Part shown: one piece after another, positions 36,118 through 48,330 of the stretch
How the letters are laid out: each line of letters begins with the position of its first letter
Numbering within the stretch: position 1 is the stretch's first letter
NCBI RefSeq assembly: GCF_901000735.1
Contig: NC_081545.1
Location: 806,001-870,000, forward strand
Direction of reading: 5' to 3'
Origin: Corylus avellana
Taxonomy: Eukaryota; Streptophyta; Magnoliopsida; Fagales; Betulaceae
DNA length: 64,000 nucleotides
Program-made: the position numbers and the translations under genes
Notes under the pieces: generated by a model
The model's input: the letters and a program-made list of their open reading frames with translations, nothing else
Told to the model about the DNA's origin: nothing
Databases searched by the model: none

Positions 36118-36483
36118 AAAAAGAAGAAGAAGAAAAATTGATCTTGATAATCACAAAACAGGCACAGAGGAAGAAAAGGACCAGAGAGCCGAAATACGTG
36201 TTTAGAAGCACCTGAAAAAACCGTGGTGAAATGGAAAAAACCAACAGTCTCACTATCACATGAACCTGAAACTAGAACCCCCCGCCGTCTTTGCAGGGCG
36301 AGAAACCGAGGGAACCCCACCTCATAAATGAATATATTCTTCTCATAAATAAATAAGTAAATGTATTTATTTTTTTATTTTATATATATATATATATATA
36401 TTCTGAGCCAGCCATACGTAATCAAATATAAATGCGGGTGTATGTAATAAATAATATAGTATTAATTATCCACGTAACAAAAA
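35293..36483. other. Intergenic AT-rich DNA upstream of SAP
   Basis: It contains a T-run at 36090-36111 and (TA)n at 36382-36402. A minus-strand frame at 35952-36320 is interrupted by low-complexity lysine runs and is not called. No gene is recognised. Confidence 0.4.
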
Positions 36484-36505
36484 ATATATATATATATATA
36501 TAAAA
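36484..36505 (+). promoter_or_regulatory. Possible TATA region of SAP
   Basis: TATATATATATATATAAAAG lies about 130 bases upstream of the SAP start codon, followed by a pyrimidine-rich leader. It is also a microsatellite, so its role is tentative. Confidence 0.35.
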
Positions 36506-36633
36506 GTCAATATATATCAAAGAAGCACAAACACCCTCTTTTTGGGTCCCTCAATTTGTGTCTTTATCTCCACCTTTTTGTCCTTGTTCCTTTCTGTTCC
36601 TTCTTCTCACTTTTATAGCTTCACTTCTTGTAA

Positions 36634-39600
36634 ATGTCTTCCTCCACTTCTTCTTCTGCTTCTTCTTCGTCTTCCCATGACGGCAATGGCAATGGCGGTG
36701 GCAATGGCAATGGCGGTGGCGGTAGCGTTGGCGCCACTAGTGCAAGAAGAGGGGGTGATTTTGAAGGGCCTTCATCGTCTCGCAGGCGCGCCGTCAACGA
36801 GGTCTGGCCGGAGCCTTTTGTTGAAGCTCTTGCTGCCCAAGTCGCCATTGACGCTTCTCACTCCTTTGGCCGCCTGGCTGCCGCTCCTGCCCTCGCCAAT
36901 GTATTTCGGGTATGTTCACGATTTCCATCATTTCATGCTCCTAGTGTTTTTTCTTGAGAAATTTTTCTTGGGAATTCTTGATTGAGATTTTGTTTGTGAT
37001 GCCAAAATCGTTGCATTTGTTAATGTGGGTAATCTCTCTAGCTCGTATATCATTAGGAAATAGCTAGAATCATTAAATTGGAAACAGAAGGAAAAAACAA
37101 AAGAAAAGAAAAGTTGGTGTTGTTCCCGAAATGGACAAGTTATTGATCGAGTCAAAGCACCTGCCAAAAACTAAATAGGAGGATATGATTCTGTTCTATT
37201 TTTAAATAAATAAAACCAAGCTCAATAGGAGGATCTAAATGAATGGTGAGATAATAATTAGCATCCAAGAAGAAACAGTTTTGTGAAAGCAAATTGCTTT
37301 TTGATGGGTCATTTTCTAACGAAATCATGTCCTTTTCAAGAAGGTGTGGTTTTCTTCTTGGCAAAAATTAGTTCCCTCCCGTTTACCACTTCAGAAAATG
37401 TCTATTTTTGGACCATCTTTCCATATCTTATGAAAAGGGCTCTTTTGGCTTGGAGATTTCCTTTTCCCTTTATTGGCATGAATATATATCATTTTATGCT
37501 TTAGAATTTCTCCTACTTTTGACTCAACTTTCTTATCTCTCTAGAAAATTTGTGGGTTCCCTTTCTCATCTTCTAATACTCAAATGTTTTTTTATAAAAG
37601 AATCCAGTACTACATGTGAGGCCTACTTTTTATTTTTATTTTTTTAACTTAGCGGTAGTGTTGGGAAATCATGTAGCATGATTTGAGGGGCCTCATTCAT
37701 GTAAGTCTTGCATTTCTATATTTAGTTAGCATTGCCTGTGTCGGAATAGTACCTTTTTTTTGTTTTTTTTTGTTTTTTTTATGTTCCACTCTCGAGAAAA
37801 GAAATAAATAAAAAAAAAAAGATTTTGGTCCACTCTCACTCTTCAATGAATGTATTAATTAATTTTTAATAGCATGAATGCAGAATAAATTTATATGATT
37901 AGAATAACCCACTAAATTTATAATAGTGGAAAGAATAGTGTTTTATGTTTTGGGTGGCTTCTTAATGTATGAAAGGAAAAAACATGAAAATAAAAGAAAA
38001 AAGGACATGTTTGGTGTTGCACTATTTTATTTGAAAGCGAGCTATAAATATTAGTAATTACTAGTTGATGGTACCGTTGGCATTAGTCAAGGCCAAGCAT
38101 GTGCTTCAAAGCCAAAAAGCACGTGGAGCCCTTTCCTGGAGTTAACATGTTTGATGTCTCCTCTGGTCACCTCAACAAGTATGGTCTCATTACAAACCCA
38201 ACAACCTAGTTTATGGCCTTCTGTTTTTTATGTGTTTGTTTTTTAGTTGTGGCCACTGTATTCTTTTTGAAATCCTATTTTCTTTCTCTGACAAGTAATT
38301 GCAAAGCTGTTCATACCCTCGATCTCCTATTCTCTTTTATTTATTTATTTTCCTCTTGTCCAAAATTTAAATAAGAAGATGGACTTTATAAAAAAAAAAA
38401 AAAAAGGAAGAATTGAAGTTGAGCAAAATTTTGTGGGTATGTAGCAGAAGTAGGGCAGAGGGTCAAAGATATCTGAAAAAGGGAAGGTCAAGATGGATGT
38501 GGGGGTGGGGAAGAAGGGGAAGGGTTGGTTTGGGGGGAGGGGGGTCATGGGAGATAAAGATTCTCTGCTTTTAACGAGACAGGCCTTTGGCTTGCCCTTT
38601 CTTGGAAATGAAAGAAAAATTCGTGGGAAAGCACGCTTCGTTATCCTATGTTTTATATATCTCATATTATGTAACCTTTTCTTAATGATATAACGCATGG
38701 ACCACATCTCTTCTAGCCTAGGCTCTTTGTCTTTGTCCTTTCCCGGCCCTCAACTGCTTGTTAAGGTATCTCTTGCAATCAACATATGAATCCCATTAAA
38801 TTTCTAATTTATTTGTCGAATTGCTAATAATGAAAGCAATTTTTCCCTTTTGCCATAAGGTATGGTTCTTTGACATTAAATGGCACAGCACCTGTTGTTG
38901 CTTGCATTGGTTACTCAAAAAGGAATTAATACGTAAAAATGGCAGTAATGGTTGCGGTTGCCTGCAGCCTGTTGCCTCTCTCTCTCTCGTTATGTGTTTC
39001 TTTACGTGGGAGACGGTACTTGGTGTGTACCTTATGATTTGTTGTTAACATGGATTGAGTAAGTAATTATAAAGCAAGGAGCTGTCATGGTCTCCCTCCC
39101 CCCTGATAGTAAAATGGCACGAGCGAGGGTGCTGTTCATGAACATGCTACAAGACAAAGGTAATTATCTATGTTGAAAAAGACAGCATATATATACACTA
39201 AAGAGAAAAGGAAAAACCCTTTTGTTTATTTAGGGCTTCCGCCTGACATCTCTCTTACACCTATACTTCTGCTCTCTAGTCCCTAGTCTCTCCTGCCTGG
39301 CTGCTAGCTGCTAGCTGCTAGCTGCTTCATGCCTGCCTGCTATCACTGCCTCCACCTTCCAAAGTCTCTCACAATTGAAAGCTTTTCGGGCGTGGCATGG
39401 ACTTTGGCTCTAATATCCGTCAGCTTTCTGATTGGGAACCCAATCACATGCTGCCATCACTTATTTACCTTTTTCTTTTTGGTTAAAAGCTGAACCCGTT
39501 CATTTACACTGCTGCCTCAATATCCTACTTCCTATACCCTATGACACCTTCCTTATGTTTAACGGTTAAAGTGGACAAAACTTGGTCAAAACTGGATGCT

Positions 39601-41368
39601 TTTACCCGTTATAATTTTTAATTTCAAGCCTAATAATAAATAAACCCATTTTTGTTGTGGAATCATTTTTTGGCTGCACTCCTTAATTTTAGCATGCTTT
39701 TTCCTTCTTGCTTTGCAGTAGAAGACAACGTATTATGTCATTAATGCTACTTTTTAAGACTCATTTATTACACGAGTGACATTTAAGATGATAATAAGTA
39801 AAGTGTAGAGAAATAAATGGGTTTGTTTCTGCTCAAAACCAAATATAAATATATCCAAAAATATGGGAGACCTTTTTTTAACGTCTCCACACAAAGAAGA
39901 AAATGAGAGGAAAATGGGAAATGAAGTGAATTCCGATCTGTGATTTTGAGGTGTGCTTCTTAGTTGATTGAGCTTCTACTTAAGACAAAAATTCCTCAAA
40001 ATTACTAGGATACCTAAAACATGTAGTAAATATTATGTTTTTTAGGCTTTTGGGTGAACCAGCGGGTGCATGTCACGAAGACATGTTTGTGTATGCTAAA
40101 TTGTTCCACAAAGTTTTAGGGTAACATTCTCCGTAACATCTTATCGATTTTTTTAACTTCACCGTTTGATTTTTCAATTCTCAACGTGCATGCATGACGT
40201 TTCAATTGGCTACGTGGAATTTCTTTGGGCTTTGCAGGTTTCTTCCACGTGGCGAGCAGTCTCTCGCTCCGATCTCCTCTGGCATCGCCTCACTCGTAGC
40301 ATCTGGGGCAGGACCCACCTCCTCCGCGCCACGTGGCGCGACGAGTTCGTGTACTGGCATCGGACGGCCCAGAACTTCCGCGCAGGGAGGTCGTCGCACG
40401 CCACGCTGAACTTCTTCGACCTGACCGACATGGACGACCCCGACGCTCACACGTGCCGGTGCATAACTCTCTCCGATCGTCACGTGGCGTGCGGGTTCGC
40501 CGACGGCGCGGTCCGGCTCTTCGACATCGAGAGCTTCGTCCACATCGGCACGTTCCAGCCCCACCACCCAAACCGTCTCGGTCGGTTCTCGCAGGCGGTG
40601 TCGGGGATCGTCCTAACCAGCAATTCCGGGTTGGTGTTCGCCAGGCTGGACGGGGACATCCACGTGGCGATCATTAATGAGCCTGGTCCGGCGGCCCATC
40701 CGCGGAGGGCCCATGCGGGGGACGTAGTGAGGGACGGGGCTTTGGTGGACTTCACAGGCTGCGACAGGTGGTGGGTGGGCCTCTACGCGGGGGCGGCGGG
40801 CCGGGCATTCCACATATGGGACGGGGTGACGGAGGAGCTGTTGTTCGTGGGTGGGTCGTTGACCGACCCGGAGGCTGTGATGGGCTGGCACATGCTGACA
40901 GAAGCAACTGAGTTCGTGGGACGGGTTCGGGTCACAAACCAGGAATTGGGCGTGGCGTGCACGAGCTCGAGAGTGATGGTGTTCGATCTGAGGAACCACG
41001 GGATGATATTGGGTGAGGAGGAGTACCGGAGAGGCGTGGTGGTGACTTCGCTGGACGTGGGAGACGGGGTGTACGTTACCGTGGACGGGCGCGGGAGGGC
41101 TAGCGTGCGCAGGGTGGAGACGATGGCGGAGGTGTGTAGGTTCAACATGGGGGCGAGTGGCGGCGGGGTGATGGGGTGCATGAACATGGGTTGCGTGCTG
41201 CGAAGCGCTGGCAGAGTGATTATGGTGTGGGGGGCAGAGCATGGAGAGTATCTGTACCGGTTTAGGGACAGAGTCGGGGAACTAAACGCTTTTGTGGCGA
41301 ATGAGAGACACGTGGCTGCTGCGGGAATTGACACGACAATACACCTGTGGGATTTTGGTGCGCAGTAG
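36634..41368 (+). CDS. SAP: STERILE APETALA (SAP), F-box/WD40-like organ-size regulator
   Basis: Two coding exons, 36634-36909 and 40238-41368, are both in phase 0 and separated by a 3328-base intron, giving 468 residues (Arabidopsis SAP about 446). A Ser/Gly/Asn low-complexity N-terminus (residues 1-50) is followed by a degenerate F-box (about 58-115: VWPEPFVEALAAQV, APALANVF, then STWRAVSRSDLLW from exon 2). After this comes a WD40-like propeller ending HLWDFGAQ, with conserved SAP words FADGAVRLFD, GALVDFTGC.RWWVGL and TDPEAVMGWH. Known: SAP is the substrate adaptor of an SCF ubiquitin ligase that targets PEAPOD/KIX repressors, controlling meristemoid proliferation, organ size and flower development. 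Exon 2 is strikingly GC-rich beside AT-rich flanks. The frame starting at 40166 is an artefact, since its first 24 codons are intron. It appears intact. Confidence 0.93.
36910..40237 (+). other. SAP intron (3.3 kb)
   Basis: It is bounded by GTATGT and TTTGCAG. It holds AT-rich DNA, a short GCTAGCT tandem repeat (39302-39325) and an inverted, low-complexity T/A stretch near 37750-37820. The longer frames inside (38345-38707 minus, 37283-37647 plus) show no domain. No gene is called. Confidence 0.7.
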
Positions 41369-41970
41369 GGGGAGGGTGGAGTTAGGACAGTGACGTGAGA
41401 GAGAGGGAGAGAGTGGGGCGTAGGAAACGCTGTTTTGGGGACTTTTTAGGTGGTGGGTGACCAAAAAGGCCTTTCTAATTGTTAATGTATAGTTTCAAAG
41501 CCTTCAAGTGGCTGTAGTGGTAATTCGATGCAGGTGATGGGGCCCTCTGAGCTGTAGCTTATTCTTAATTTCTTATCTACTTTGTATGACTCCTATTTTA
41601 ATTTGGCTCACAAAAATGCCGACCTTTTTTCCCTACTCAGATTCCTACTGGTAGGGCTTTCTTTTAACTCTTCCTTTTCGTCAATCTCCCTCCTCTATTT
41701 TATTCAAATATTTGTTTTATTTTATTTGTCTTGGTATTCATTATTTATTTTTAAAAATTATTCATTTGCTCCGTAACTCTTTGTCCATCTTTTTAATTAC
41801 GAGATGGAAGACACTTTGATCAACCAACATCCTAATATATACGTTTGACTGCTTTTCTATTCAATTCACCAAGTTCAAACAATTCAAAATATTCTCCTCT
41901 TACTAAGTTTAATCATATTGTTAGATGACTCTCCTAGTTAACTTACACAAAAGCTCCACACTAACAATTG
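41369..41970. other. SAP 3' region and intergenic DNA
   Basis: A purine-rich stretch after the stop (41394-41416) is probable 3' UTR, followed by AT-rich DNA. No gene is recognised. Confidence 0.4.
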
Positions 41971-43549
41971 AACAACTTTTGTTAGGGTGAACACCAATGA
42001 ATCAATGACAAAGACAATAAAATATTTGTACAAATCAAATCATAATCATATACGTGCAGTAACAACTTTGAGTAGCAAAAAAGAAACTCACAAACATTTG
42101 CAGAAAAATATGTGAAAAACCTTCCAATGAGAAGAAAAAGCCACGGGATCTAATCCAATTAAGTCTTCTAATGTCAACAATAATGAGTTTACTTCCATCT
42201 TTTCTATGATAATTTCTAGAGGTTACCAATACATTAAGAGCTTATGCATTTTTAGATTACAATATAAATTCATCACTTCAAGGTGGATTTCAATAAAAAT
42301 AACAAGGAAAGTTCTCACCAAGTGGGTATTGTCAACCAAACAATTGGAGAGGAATTCCAATGATCAACACCCATCAATACAAAGCTCTCATATCCAGAAA
42401 CAACATATCAAAATTTCAGTAAAATTGAACCACAAATGACCCCACAAAAGCTTACCAAATTTCTCCCATCTAATTTGTTCGCGTCTCACCTCACTCTGAA
42501 ACACCCGGATCTTGCTTCAAAACTAACAAACACTCTCTTCTTTTGTCTCAAGGGGCCATCTCATAGGTGATTTCTTTATTTTTTATTTTTTTTATTAAAA
42601 GATAGGCTTTGTTTGTTCTTCTCACGACGGCTAAAACATAAAATACTCAGAATTTATATCGTATTTCACCACTTTTTCCAAAAAAAAAGGGGTCTAAAAC
42701 ACATTAAATTGAGCCTTATTGCTCATTTCTTTTTCTTTTATTAACCACGAGGGTTGGTCAAAAAGCAGTACACAAGAAATGATTAGAACACATAATAAAA
42801 TGCACAAAGCCTGCCTTCAAATTTACTGTGCATTTGTTGGAGGCCTTCTTTACTGCAGAAGACAACGTGTTACCACTGTTTGAACCCAAACCTGTGCCTA
42901 CTTTTGATATCAGGGAGTAAAACATGTTTATCCTTTTGTCGATCACAAATCCATGCACATAAAAGTATGCTGAGGGTCTATTTTGGGTGAGGATTAATTC
43001 CCCAAGTTTCAAATTTGCCACGTTTTACACCAACAAATTGCATATACAATTATTTGTATATGATTTAAATTTTAGTCAAGCAATGGTTGCGTCTGTATAA
43101 TCCTCTCTGCTTGCGTCTGCATCTTATCTTTATCAACAACATTCATATATAGCCTCTGTTTGCTGTTGATGCTTGATGATGTTGAGATCTGCCATACTAA
43201 GTCCAAGTCAAAGAACACTTGTGATACCTACGATAAGAAGAAGAGTCAGCACGAAGGCTTGTCGGGTGTGTCGATGAAAAATGTTTTCGATGCCCAAGTC
43301 ACTTGAGTGAACCTACGAAGTAGGCTGAGAACTTTCGAAATTAGAAAGAACGGCTAATCTATTGTAAAAGGAATGAGTGAATTAATATCTTGTGCTGGAG
43401 CCTGTTTCTCAGCATGACCTTCCTAGGTGTTGTCTTCCAATTGGGTTGCACGTGAATTGCCTATAACGTTTGGACACCGACTCTGATAAGGCATCTCCCT
43501 GATAATCCTTCTAATAACGTGCACGCATCATTTAGGTGGCATTAAGGCC

Positions 43550-43785
43550 TGTTTGTTAAACACCACCCATCCTTAAATACTATTCACTTCATTTTTTCAA
43601 AAAAATCAACGTTAATACATTTTCACTTTTTATATCGCATCATTCATTTTTTACTATTATTCAATTAAAAAATTCACTACAAAAACAAAATTTTTCATTT
43701 TTCAATACCATTTTTTCACTTTTCTATACCAATAATTATTATTATTTTTAACACAAAAACTGTGAACAGTATCATTAGAGGGCCT
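43550..43785. mobile_element. Dispersed AT-rich MITE-like repeat, copy 2
   Basis: It runs from GGCCTGTTTGTTAAACACCAC to CAGTATCATTAGAGGGCC. The GGCC...GGCC ends and the poly-CACTTTTT interior match 53440-53690 directly and 27604-27915 and 53700-53945 in inverse. It lies inside segmental duplication copy A and is non-coding. Confidence 0.65.
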
Positions 43786-44227
43786 ATTTGGGGTTTGGCT
43801 TGGACTTGTTAGCTCCTTCAATTGACTAATCAGCCCAAGCTGAATAAAGTTGAATCAAAAAATCAAAGTCCTCTTGAAGTTTTTCTTTTGTAGAACTCTC
43901 TCTCTTGATGTGTGTAAGTTCTCTAACTTTCAACAGAATCAAAAGGTATTGCATACAAATCATCTGCCAGCTCCAGTACTGTAAGGGCTTCTACAATTCT
44001 ATCTTCACAGAGGAAGATAGAATTACACATATTATTAACCGAAAATTGGAGAGCCATAAAAATGATATTTAATTATTTGATAAGTAATGTTTACATAGGA
44101 AATTTGATGGACTAACAGGGAAAATAACCAGAGGGAAAGACTAGGGGGAGCCATACATTCTCCCTTATTTGATAAAATTGACGCTTACAAAGGCACTTGG
44201 ATGCAGCAAGTGAGGAAATATTAATAA

Positions 44228-45208
44228 TCATGGTTGGAGAATCCTCTCAATCCGCCTAAGTTCTTTTGTAACATCGACCATTGTGGGGCGATTATCTGGA
44301 TCGTCTTTCGTGCATGCAAAGGCAAGCTCCAGCACAGCTGCTCCTTCCCTTGCAATGATTGCAGGATCCACAATCTCATTTATTCTACACTTTCTCACAT
44401 ATTTTACTATGTCCGAATCTTCTGTTCCTCGACGTTCATCACGGGCCAGTAGTTCAGTTAAAAGCACTAATAGAAGTACACCAAAGCTATAAACATCACT
44501 TTTCTCTGTTACTCGGGCTGTTGCACCATAGTTAGGGCACATAAATCCAAAACTCCCGCACAGTGTCGAATCATTTGCGTGAGTTTCACCCTCTGGAATT
44601 GTTATGGAATATGAAAAATCAGACAGTTTGGGGACATCATGTTCGGTAAATAAAATATTTTTAAGATTTATATCCCTATGAACGATGGGTCTGGAGAAAG
44701 CAGTGTGGAGATAAGCAATTGCATGAGAAATTTCCCTTGCAACCTTTAATTTACTCTGCCACGCCATTCTCTGATGTGGAGATGCATCAGAATTGGAGCC
44801 AAGAATTCGACTGTGAAGGGTTGTTTTCTCAGTAGATTCATACACCAAAATAGGAACTTGAGTCTCGAGGCAGCATCCCACGAGCCGTAGAACATTCTTG
44901 TGAGCGTTCATCTTTGCAGAAATAACTATATCAGTGAAGACCTCATCCAAATATAGGGTGCCTTTATCCTTCTTAATGGAAATAGTTCGGCCTTCAAGAG
45001 AACCCTTATACCATTTCCAGCACCCATCATCATGTAAAGCAAGGCGAGGATCATAGTTATTGGTGGCAGAGATAAGGTCTGTCTCGGAGAAGTTACGGAT
45101 GGGAATAGGAGGCTTGCCATTACAAGTGGCAACCAGCTTCTCAAGTAGGATGCCTCCATTCTTCTGGAATGCTCTCTCTTTCTCTCTCTTTCTGCCCATT
45201 CTAAACAT
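44228..45208 (-). CDS. ZRK-like (ZED1-related) receptor-like cytoplasmic pseudokinase, copy A
   Basis: An intronless gene; 326 residues if it starts at ATG 45208 (MFRMGRKREKERAF). A longer frame to 45397 exists, but its extra 63 codons lie outside the duplicated block and look unrelated, so I chose 45208. It belongs to the RLCK-XII/ZRK group: NGGILLEKLVATCNGK, FSETDLISATNNYDP, the HRD region and a C-terminal kinase lobe to RPTMVDVTKEL. The glycine loop is lost (DDGCWKWYKG, 61-70). Lysine is kept (IKK, 78-80). HRDI is followed by N181 where active kinases have K, and DFG is DFS (197-199). It is therefore probably a pseudokinase. Known: ZED1/RKS1-type ZRKs act with the NLR ZAR1 to sense effector-modified host kinases. 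That role here is inference. It sits beside RLP relics. Confidence 0.85.
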   Translation of the reverse strand: MFRMGRKREKERAFQKNGGILLEKLVATCNGKPPIPIRNFSETDLISATNNYDPRLALHDDGCWKWYKGSLEGRTISIKKDKGTLYLDEVFTDIVISAKMNAHKNVLRLVGCCLETQVPILVYESTEKTTLHSRILGSNSDASPHQRMAWQSKLKVAREISHAIAYLHTAFSRPIVHRDINLKNILFTEHDVPKLSDFSYSITIPEGETHANDSTLCGSFGFMCPNYGATARVTEKSDVYSFGVLLLVLLTELLARDERRGTEDSDIVKYVRKCRINEIVDPAIIAREGAAVLELAFACTKDDPDNRPTMVDVTKELRRIERILQP

Positions 45209-45363
45209 TCTTAACAAATGGATGCAAATGGGAGGTGGTTCAACTACCAAGAAAGAAAAAAGCAATTGGATGCAAATGGAACTTGAAGAAGGTGATATTC
45301 TTCTTCTAGAGATTGGAGCTGTTATGCGTGCCTTGAATCTAGGGGTGGGACCCAACCAATTTT

Positions 45364-45880
45364 GTTGTGTTATACAAGGATTGGAATTCCCTTTCATGGT
45401 TGGAGTTGGAGTTTTTGTCCTACACGAAAGTGGGTTTCCTTGTTGGACTTCTAGTAGGAAAAAAGCACCGACTATGTGCTCCTATATAAAGACAAGTGCT
45501 GTGCAGCAATGAGGTGTGCAAAAATAAAAATAATATTTGCTTTGGTGTGCCAAAAGCAATTGAGAGAAAGAAAAGGTGAGAGCAAGAAAAAGAGAGAGTT
45601 TGTTTTTCCCCTTTTTGTTATTATTCTCCTTTGGGCAAAGTAAGAATTGGGTGTATTTGGGGCTTTGAGTTTGAGTGGTTTTCTCACCCTGTTACTCTCT
45701 TGTACTCATCTTTTGATAGTGAATTTTCTCTGGGTCGTCTCCGCCAGTGGATGTAGGCTTGTTAAGCCGAACCACTTAAATCTTTGTGTCGTGTGTGATT
45801 ACTTATCTTTATTATTCCGCATCCTTTTTTTTTTTTGCATCTCACGGGTCTTGGGAAATAGGATTAATTTCCTAACAGGA
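45364..45880 (+). mobile_element. Probable solo LTR or LTR remnant (copia-like) next to pseudokinase copy A
   Basis: The TG-starting stretch TGTTGTGTTATACAAGG has a promoter-like CCTATATAAAG at 45481-45491 and a transcript-leader-like region. A 3' part (GTGTCGTGTGTGATTACTTATC, CCGCATCC) resembles plant copia LTR ends, and it finishes near CCTAACA (45874-45880). No internal domain, PBS or partner LTR is visible. A 5-bp target duplication could not be confirmed, so the limits are approximate. It lies where the two pseudokinase copies lose similarity upstream of the start codon. Confidence 0.4.
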
Positions 45881-46164
45881 GCTGCAGATATGCTAACCAT
45901 AAGTGGTTATTGGAGCTAAGTTCAAACATTGTTTGGGCTTAGCCAATATTGTGAAGATTTGAAGCAAATTGGGAGTGCAACAGTGAAGTAGAGAATATTC
46001 GCCAAGGTGGAGAATTGTTGAAAAATTGGCTCATACTCATAGTAGACAAAAAGGAAAGGCTTTGTCTCTTTGTCAAACTTGTCATGCTCCTTACCTCCAA
46101 ATACACCGTATAAAGACTTCTCAAACAATGAAGTTTATGCACCTAAGAGTTGTAATCGTACTCT

Positions 46165-46301
46165 AGAGCATTTTTAGTAGTTTCCTCGTCATTTTTCTTA
46201 TATTTAAGAATTTAAACTATTTTTTGCTTTCTTATGTCAAAATACACCCAATAGCTTTCCTTAATCATTCCATATATCATTAAAATATTTATTTTTTTAA
46301 T

Positions 46302-46340
<39 letters not shown>
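46165..46340. mobile_element. Truncated relative of the Harbinger-type MITE at 29620
   Basis: From GAGCATTTTTAGTAGTTTCCTCGTC through TTTGCTTTCTTATGTCAAAATACACCC to CCTTAATCATTCCATATATC it follows the left half of 29620-30021. It then ends in a (TA)n tract (46309-46336). The right terminus is missing. Confidence 0.6.
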
Positions 46341-46344
46341 TCGA

Positions 46345-46520
46345 TGTTAACGAGTAGACCATAGTACCGTACACGCTCTTGATCTACTAGTTATAGCGTT
46401 GCTTTGGTTTCCAACAAATAATCTCAACCCCTCATTTTGCCAGATAATTGAAAACGTACGTAAAGAAAAACAATGCTTAAGTAGGAAAAAAAAAATAGAA
46501 AAGGCTAGTTAGTACTCTTT
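46345..46520. repeat. Three-copy repeat, copy 1 (others at 55935-56260 and 59863-60125)
   Basis: It contains TGTTAACGAGTA...CCATA, CTCTTGATCTACTAGTTATAGCG and AATAATCTCAACCCCTCATTTTGCCAGATAATTGAAAACG, which recur downstream. This copy is followed by unrelated sequence and is non-coding. Confidence 0.8.
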
Positions 46521-47086
46521 GTTTTTCCTATGATATTTCTTTGCAACTAAATAGAGCTAAACGAGCTTCAATTCGCACAAAAAATAGAAAAAAAAAAAAA
46601 AGAAAAAAAAAGGCTGAAATTTGATTCGTATCCTCGATCTTCAGAAGAATGCGACACCGCCAACCCATGGCTCGATTCACCCGATTTCAAAGAGAGAGAA
46701 GCAAAAGCCCTTGAATTGAAGCTAAAAGAAAAGAAAAATAAAAATAATAATAATAATTCAACCTTTCTTGGGCGTGGAGGTTCAGCTTTGTGGGTGTCAA
46801 TTACGTGTCGGATTATCAAAGTTTTGGATATTTTGAAACTGAAACTGCTGGGTGATTGGTCTTCTGGATTGCCTCTATAGACTATTGCTGGCGGCTTGCT
46901 AACGGTGCTCTCTAAAAGTACTCATGTCAATGTGTAGACGTCTTGCTGACGGAGCTCTCTATGTCTCTTTTGAAACTCTCTCATCACGACGGGCTTACTA
47001 ACGGTATTGTTGACGAGGCGATTTGGAGTGCTACCGACATTATTACGTTATTTGAGATTGGGCAAATGAATGCTGTTTAATGTCCA
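46521..47086. other. Intergenic stretch before the RLP relic
   Basis: A-rich low complexity (46580-46610) is followed by a repeated word, (G)CTGACGG/CTAACGG (for example 46899, 46955, 46999). No gene is recognised. Confidence 0.35.
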
Positions 47087-47451
47087 GAGCTGCCCATTAG
47101 AAGATTGCATATTATTGATCTCGCTTATAATAGTTTCTCTGGAAATTTGACCGCAATGGATTTCTTACATTGGAATTCCAGGAAAATTGTTGGTCCAAAT
47201 CAATTGGAATACATGGTGGCACATTTTCACGTAGTCCGGTGGGATTCAACTTTCCCATACAAAGTCGCAATGACAAACAAACGCATAAATTTAGAGTATG
47301 AGAAAATCCAAGATGTGTTCATGGTCATTGATTTTTCAAGCAATAGATTTGAAGGAGAAATTTCAGAACTTGTGGAGAGTCTTAAAAGACTTCATTTGCT
47401 AAATATTTCTAATAATGCTCTTATTGGTCTTGTCCCATCATCCTTAGGGAA

Positions 47452-47976
47452 TCATGCAGATCGTAGAATACACGTTCTGATACTGCGCTCGATCCTGTGA
47501 TTGAGCGCATGATCAATCGCACATGTTCCTGAAAGTGCGATTGATTGCCCTCGTGCCTGCAATCGAGCGCACGCGGGAAGTCATTATGTTATTTTTGCTT
47601 TTTTATTATTTAAACTAACTTTTTGTTGTTATTTTAATAGGGTTAGGGTTTTGAGAGTTTTTATTTCGTTATTTTATTTGGTTTAAGGTTTTTAGGATAT
47701 TTATGTCATATTTTATTAGGTTTAAGGTTTTGAGCTATAAATATATGCTTATAGCTTCTAGAGAAATAAGTTGTTTTATTATTGATTTTGATTAATGTGA
47801 ATACTCAGAGTTGAATTTATTCCTTTTTTTTTTTTTTTTTTTTTTTTTCAAACTTTAGAGAGTATCTATTGTTTTTAGAAGAATTCTTAGATCATTGATA
47901 AACTTAAGATTTAGAATTAGTTATCCGTTGCTTTCTTGTTGTTCTTCACTGCAGCCCACTAAGTCACACTACATCA
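47452..47976 (+). repeat. 5' LTR of the gag-only retrotransposon
   Basis: It matches 49496-50008 over its length, including the CGATCGAGCG-type palindromic words near its start and TTTTATTAGGTTTAAGGTTTTG repeats. It carries a long T-run (47825-47849) that the 3' LTR lacks. Confidence 0.93.
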
Positions 47977-48330
47977 GTTGGTATAAGAGCTCAATTACTT
48001 TCCATGAATGGGGAGGAGTGACCGTTGTGCAAACATGAACGAGGTGCACGTAAGAAGTAATCGGCAATTCGCTTGCGGTACATGAGTGGTGTGCCGGATG
48101 GTTGTCGTTGCCAACCAAGACCGCGATTCACGGGGGCGGAAGACAAATATATCGCTGAACGTAGGCAACACACTGAGGATCGACTCAAGGCCATGAGGGA
48201 ACAAATTGAAGACCTCACTACCCAAGTATCCGACTGGTGTCGTCAACATGAGAGCGAATCTAGAAACCCGTTTGCGGAGCGCCGAATGCATGGACGTTAG
48301 CACCTTGCGCAAGCTCATGCCAATTGGCGG

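Larger units (their letters stand above)
41971..45220. repeat. Segmental duplication, copy A (pair with 50651-55575)
   Basis: It starts at AACAACTTTTGTTAGGGTGAACACC and ends at CATTCTTAACAAATG, just before the start of the minus-strand pseudokinase gene. The match to 50651-55575 is collinear and high throughout, including the complete kinase gene. Copy A lacks the Mutator-like insertion of copy B; its uninterrupted site, CATTCATAT, is at 43140-43148. It also lacks the extra about 400 bases present in copy B around 53690-54080. Confidence 0.95.

Noticed and set aside
40166..40237. SAP start at the in-frame ATG 40166
   Set aside because: These codons are the intron end. The conserved N-terminus and F-box are encoded at 36634-36909, and TTTGCAG precedes 40238.
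40202..41334. Long open frames on the minus strand and other frames opposite SAP exon 2
   Set aside because: They are shadows of a GC-rich coding exon; the products are low-complexity and show no domain.
45209..45397. N-terminal extension of pseudokinase copy A
   Set aside because: The extension lies beyond the end of the duplicated block, is not shared with copy B, and does not look like a ZRK N-terminus.
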